Positions 23,775-26,015 of a DNA stretch of 26,015 nt are shown here, one piece after another; the first letter of the stretch is position 1; each line of letters begins with the position of its first letter. The translations under genes and the position numbers were made by a program. The stretch comes from a virus. The stretch lies in IMG/VR virus record IMGVR_UViG_3300028761_000003, positions 1 through 26,015 of that record; one strand, written 5' to 3'. Below the pieces are notes generated by a model. It was not told the DNA's origin. It searched no databases and saw only the letters and a list, made by a program, of their open reading frames with translations.

Positions 23775-23809
23775 TGACAAACAGAAACCGCCAGGCGCGC
23801 GCCTGGCGG
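23775..23809 (-). terminator. Minus-strand terminator with a 22-bp perfect palindrome
   Basis: CCGCCAGGCGC and its exact complement form the palindrome at 23788-23809. On the minus strand it is followed by TTTCTGTTTGTC. It ends the operon of 23829-25289. Tail and spacing to the 44-bp repeat closely match the terminator at 23045-23077. Confidence 0.8.
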
Positions 23810-23828
23810 TCGGTTTATGTGCGGCGAA

Positions 23829-24476
23829 CTAGTCGCACTTGACGAACGGGGTGACGGCGAATAGTCTTCCCCAGTCATCCCGGAACGACAGCCAGCCTTG
23901 GTCGTTCCGAAACACACTGACCGCATCACGCGGTCTAAACAGACGCAGTCCTTCTCGCAGTTGCTTGACGTTGTACCACATTTTCGCGTCAAGCGACTTC
24001 AGCCGAAACAACTCGTCGCCGCGCTTTGGTTCATCGACGAGTTCAACGAAGTCGTTGCCGCGCGCGGTCTTGATGAGTTTCAACGACGGCGCTTCACACA
24101 CCAACGTCGCGTGCGGCGGCGTGCAACGCGACAGAAACGATTCGATGCGCACCGTACGACACGCGAACGGTGGAAACGTCACAGTCAGGCGCTCAGAACG
24201 ATCCGCGTACTGTTCCTTCGTAACGAGGCGAACGGCGGTTCCGTCCACCTCGATGTACTCTGGATACACCTCGTTCACGAGCGCCGCCAGCGCCTTTGCG
24301 GTTGCGAGCGGGATCATCCCCTCGCCGCGAAGGTATTCAGCGCTCAGTTTGTACGCAACTAACATCACTCCATCCGAAGCGACCAGCGTTCCGTTCGTCG
24401 CCCGGACGCCCGCGTAGACGGGCGTCTGGAGACTGAGCGCAACCTCCAAAAACTGTGCAAGTATTGCGTCTGCCAT
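23829..24476 (-). CDS. Hypothetical protein, possible sliding-clamp-like fold
   Basis: The 215-residue protein has alternating strands and helices. An early segment reads TLVASDGVMLVAYKLS. A late segment has YNVKQLREGLRLFRP, followed by a strand pair and GRLFAVTPFVKCD at the end. Such an end (helix after YNVK, strands, then a final hydrophobic TPF) recalls the last domain of beta-type or PCNA-type sliding clamps, but 215 residues would be short and no motif is decisive. It starts at ATG 24476 with AAAGGA upstream. Confidence 0.65.
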   Translation of the reverse strand: MADAILAQFLEVALSLQTPVYAGVRATNGTLVASDGVMLVAYKLSAEYLRGEGMIPLATAKALAALVNEVYPEYIEVDGTAVRLVTKEQYADRSERLTVTFPPFACRTVRIESFLSRCTPPHATLVCEAPSLKLIKTARGNDFVELVDEPKRGDELFRLKSLDAKMWYNVKQLREGLRLFRPRDAVSVFRNDQGWLSFRDDWGRLFAVTPFVKCD

Positions 24477-24529
24477 TTCCGTATCCTTTCCTTACACTGC
24501 TCTCAGTAGTTCACAATACTCGTCTAGCG

Positions 24530-24892
24530 TCAACGCCAGCGCGCCCCCGACTCTGACGCGCGCTGCGGCAGCGCGGTATTCCGGATCGCTCGCGCAAGCG
24601 CCGCAATCAGCGACGCCGCTTCCGTCTCGTACTGCGCCAGCGCGCCCGTCGTCCCGCTCCAGTACGTGACCTCAACGCGCCAGCCGCTGTTGCGCCGCTC
24701 GATCTCAACACATACGACGCGCGCGAACGTCAACAGCGCGTCGAGCGGTTTGAACGCGCGAGGGTCAACGTCGAGAGCGAGCGCACCGAAAGCGTCGCTC
24801 GCGCGGGCGACTTCAACGATCCGGTCGCACTCGCCCGGCGCAGTCAGTACAGCGCAGATCGCGCCGGACAGTCGTTCAAATTGGAGTCTCAT
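24530..24892 (-). CDS. Hypothetical protein, 120 aa
   Basis: The start is placed at ATG 24892 (MRLQFERLSGAICAVLTAPG), overlapping a TGA as TGATG with GAGG six bases upstream. A longer frame to 25075 would only run over the gene upstream in a different frame. The protein has strands, an acidic middle (ALALDVDPRAFKPLDALL) and an Ala-rich helix near the end. Function unknown. It is in the same operon as the clamp-like gene. Confidence 0.65.
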   Translation of the reverse strand: MRLQFERLSGAICAVLTAPGECDRIVEVARASDAFGALALDVDPRAFKPLDALLTFARVVCVEIERRNSGWRVEVTYWSGTTGALAQYETEAASLIAALARAIRNTALPQRASESGARWR

Positions 24893-24969
24893 CACTCGCC
24901 TCGCGGCGGGATGACGCCCGCGCGCAGCATCTCCTGGAGATGCTGCTCGGCGGCCGCCTCTATCGTTCC
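24892..24969 (-). pseudogene. C-terminal remnant of an IWKG-family gene
   Basis: Directly after the stop of the gene at 25289, a short open stretch reads TIEAAAEQHLQEMLRAGVIP plus PRGE before TGA. This matches the family ends SLEDAAVEFQWELERAGLIP and LKAAEKDYAFILRKAGVI. No start codon or N-terminal half remains. It looks like the 3' end left from a tandem duplication. Confidence 0.6.
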
Positions 24970-24971
24970 GT

Positions 24972-25289
24972 TTACTGATCTTCAACCTCATCCGGGATGA
25001 GGCCCGCCCGCTCGAGCTCCCATTGAAACTCCACCGCGGCGTCTTCCAATGAGGGGAAAACGTGCACCTCTCCATAAACGGCCTCGTTCTCCCAACGAGA
25101 CCACTTAACGCAGTGGACTACGATGCGGTTTTTGGAATCGCGAAAGAACGTTGTCTCCACACCCCTCGCATCGTACTCTTCCCAACACGAACCAAGAACC
25201 TCGCCCTCAAATTCGACATATACATAATTCGACAAATCGTTGCCGAGGACGAAACGCTTAGTTCCCTTCCAAATTCGGATATGATTCAT
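24972..25289 (-). CDS. Small IWKG-family protein, 105 aa
   Basis: The 105-residue product begins MNHIRIWKGTKRF, has a beta-rich middle (VYVEFEGEVLGS, FFRDSKNRIVVHCVKW) and ends in a helix (SLEDAAVEFQWELERAGLIP). It clearly resembles the 92-residue protein of the plus-strand gene at 25457, which it faces across divergent promoters. AAAGGAGG six bases before ATG 25289 makes a strong initiation site. The function is unknown; small size, strong expression signals and duplication fit early accessory or host-takeover genes. Confidence 0.85.
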   Translation of the reverse strand: MNHIRIWKGTKRFVLGNDLSNYVYVEFEGEVLGSCWEEYDARGVETTFFRDSKNRIVVHCVKWSRWENEAVYGEVHVFPSLEDAAVEFQWELERAGLIPDEVEDQ

Positions 25290-25328
25290 TCTAAACCTCC
25301 TTTTTTTTTACGTATCGATTACACTTTT

Positions 25329-25357
25329 ACTCTACCACAACCCGCGCGTATTGTCAA
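25329..25357 (-). promoter_or_regulatory. Near-consensus minus-strand promoter
   Basis: TTGACA (25357-25352), a 17-base spacer ending in GTTGTGG and TAGAGT (25334-25329) precede the gene at 25289 and probably its operon down to 23829. Confidence 0.85.
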
Positions 25358-25393
25358 GCGGCAAATTCGTCGGATGTTCGCCGAAATCGGGAC

Positions 25394-25422
25394 TTGACGA
25401 ACAGCGGGGACTGTGGTAGATT
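25394..25422 (+). promoter_or_regulatory. Near-consensus plus-strand promoter
   Basis: TTGACG (25394-25399), a 17-base spacer ending in CTGTGG and TAGATT (25417-25422). It is back to back with the minus-strand promoter, 36 bases between the -35 boxes. Confidence 0.85.
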
Positions 25423-25456
25423 AGAAGCGTAGTAATCACTTCTGAGGAGGATCAAG

Positions 25457-25735
25457 ATGACAACCATCAGCATCTGGAAAGGACGCCGAAGTTTCACCGG
25501 CGACAGCAACTACGAGGTTGTATCTTTCGTTGGTTCGGAAATCGGCTCAGTTCGGTTCAACATCAACGGCGATGACGTTCAGTATCGCATCTTCCGAGAC
25601 GAAGGAGACAACATCATCATCTTCTTCGTCGAGCGGCGCGGGTATGAGTGCACCGCAGAAATCTTTGAGCATCCCGACCTCAAAGCCGCCGAGAAGGACT
25701 ACGCATTCATTCTACGTAAAGCGGGCGTCATTTAG
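25457..25735 (+). CDS. Small IWKG-family protein, 92 aa
   Basis: The product begins MTTISIWKGRRSF and has a beta-rich middle (YRIFRDEGDNIIIFFVERRG) and a C-terminal helix (LKAAEKDYAFILRKAGVI). IWKG, FRD and AG(V/L)I are shared with the protein of the opposite gene at 25289. TGAGGAGG lies seven to eight bases before the ATG. Promoter and terminator enclose this single gene, so it is a complete one-gene cassette and the only intact plus-strand gene in the window. Function unknown. Confidence 0.85.
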   Translation: MTTISIWKGRRSFTGDSNYEVVSFVGSEIGSVRFNINGDDVQYRIFRDEGDNIIIFFVERRGYECTAEIFEHPDLKAAEKDYAFILRKAGVI

Positions 25736-25753
25736 ACGCCCCGCAAGCGAAGC

Positions 25754-25786
25754 GCCCCGTCCGTTGTCGGACGGGGCTTTCTATTT
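25754..25786 (+). terminator. Plus-strand rho-independent terminator
   Basis: GCCCCGTCCG (25754-25763) and CGGACGGGGC (25768-25777) form a perfect 10-bp stem with a TTGT loop, followed by TTTCTATTT. It may also slow transcripts coming from the right, as the zinc-ribbon stop codon is four bases away. Confidence 0.9.
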
Positions 25787-26015
25787 CCCCTTGCACTTCC
25801 CGCAACGTCCATATCGCAACGCCGCAGCGTACTGCTGCTGCTTCGCCAGCGCCGCGCCGCAGTGCGGGCACTGGTACGACGCAGTGCGCTGCGGATGCGC
25901 CGTATGCGCCGTATGCGGATGCGTATCCGACTGCGGATGCGCCGTATGCGCCGTATGCGGATGCGTATCCGACTGCGGATGCGCCGTATGCGCCGTATGC
26001 GGATGCGTATCCGAC
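25781..26015 (-). CDS. Zinc-ribbon protein with 14-residue repeats, 5' end missing
   Basis: The frame enters from the right edge and ends at TAG 25783-25781. It starts with three exact copies of QSDTHPHTAHTAHP, then reads RTASYQCPHCGAALAKQQQY and ends GRCGKCKGK. The two CxxC pairs (CPHC and CGKC) should bind one zinc ion as in phage zinc-ribbon proteins; the His-rich repeats may also bind metal. Its N-terminus is outside the window. Function unknown. Confidence 0.75.
   Translation of the reverse strand, partial: SDTHPHTAHTAHPQSDTHPHTAHTAHPQSDTHPHTAHTAHPQRTASYQCPHCGAALAKQQQYAAALRYGRCGKCKGK
25890..26015 (-). repeat. Three tandem 42-bp repeats at the window end
   Basis: Three identical 42-bp units (25890-25931, 25932-25973, 25974-26015) code for 14-residue repeats. 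Each unit contains smaller repeats of CGTATGCGC/CGGATGCG type. The window ends exactly at a unit border, so the true copy number is unknown. Confidence 0.95.

Noticed and set aside
23465-23842. Plus-strand frame from ATG 23465 continuing over the terminator and repeat G
   Set aside because: It crosses a strong terminator and a 44-bp repeat and has off-frame composition.
24485-24600. A second frame overlapping the end of the 24530 gene, ending LDEYCELLRAV
   Set aside because: It looks protein-like for about 30 residues and passes the stop of the annotated gene, but no start codon exists and the annotated frame is equally plausible.

Overview
The window looks like an almost complete genome of a small tailed dsDNA bacteriophage (siphovirus type). 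The DNA is GC-rich by eye, nearly all genes lie on the minus strand, and they are packed with short overlaps and good Shine-Dalgarno sites. A full head-tail-lysis module is present. No tRNA, rRNA, integrase, repressor or CRISPR array was seen. The host cannot be named; the promoters are of the ordinary sigma70 type (TTGACA, 17 bp, TAnnnT).

Layout, read right to left in the direction of minus-strand transcription. 26015-22762 is an accessory region of small genes, with three plus-strand cassettes in the whole window (two of them here), divergent promoter pairs, terminators and repeats. 22761-16007 holds an extended -10 promoter, a holin-like protein, terminase small and large subunits, a portal fused to a MuF domain, a gp10-like protein, the prohead protease, the HK97-type capsid protein and connectors. 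16017-9421 holds the tail genes: tail terminator-like protein, tube, two chaperone frames joined by a predicted -1 frameshift, tape measure, Dit-like and Tal-like proteins. 9408-8452 holds an endolysin and two small membrane proteins. 8091-1 is the replication and recombination block: a primase-helicase of CyRepA1/RepB type, three PD-(D/E)XK nucleases (one Cas4-like with four cysteines), a family A DNA polymerase, an SSB-like protein and unknown genes.

The most unusual element is a dispersed repeat of exactly 44 bp, present in seven copies. It has 10-bp inverted arms (GTCACAACAC/GTGTTGTGAC) around a conserved but asymmetric pyrimidine-rich core. Three copies lie in tandem after the capsid gene, two flank the space upstream of the late promoter, one follows a terminator in the accessory region, and one forms the C-terminal codons of the primase-helicase. 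All seven sit at or between gene boundaries. Their function is unknown.

A second theme is a family of small proteins with an IWKG-like start and a conserved C-terminal helix. They are expressed from three back-to-back promoter pairs of nearly identical design. Two of the plus-strand members have a protein-like frame that is displaced by the same single nucleotide from the only plausible ATG. The window ends exactly after three copies of a 42-bp tandem repeat inside a zinc-ribbon gene, which suggests that assembly stopped there.
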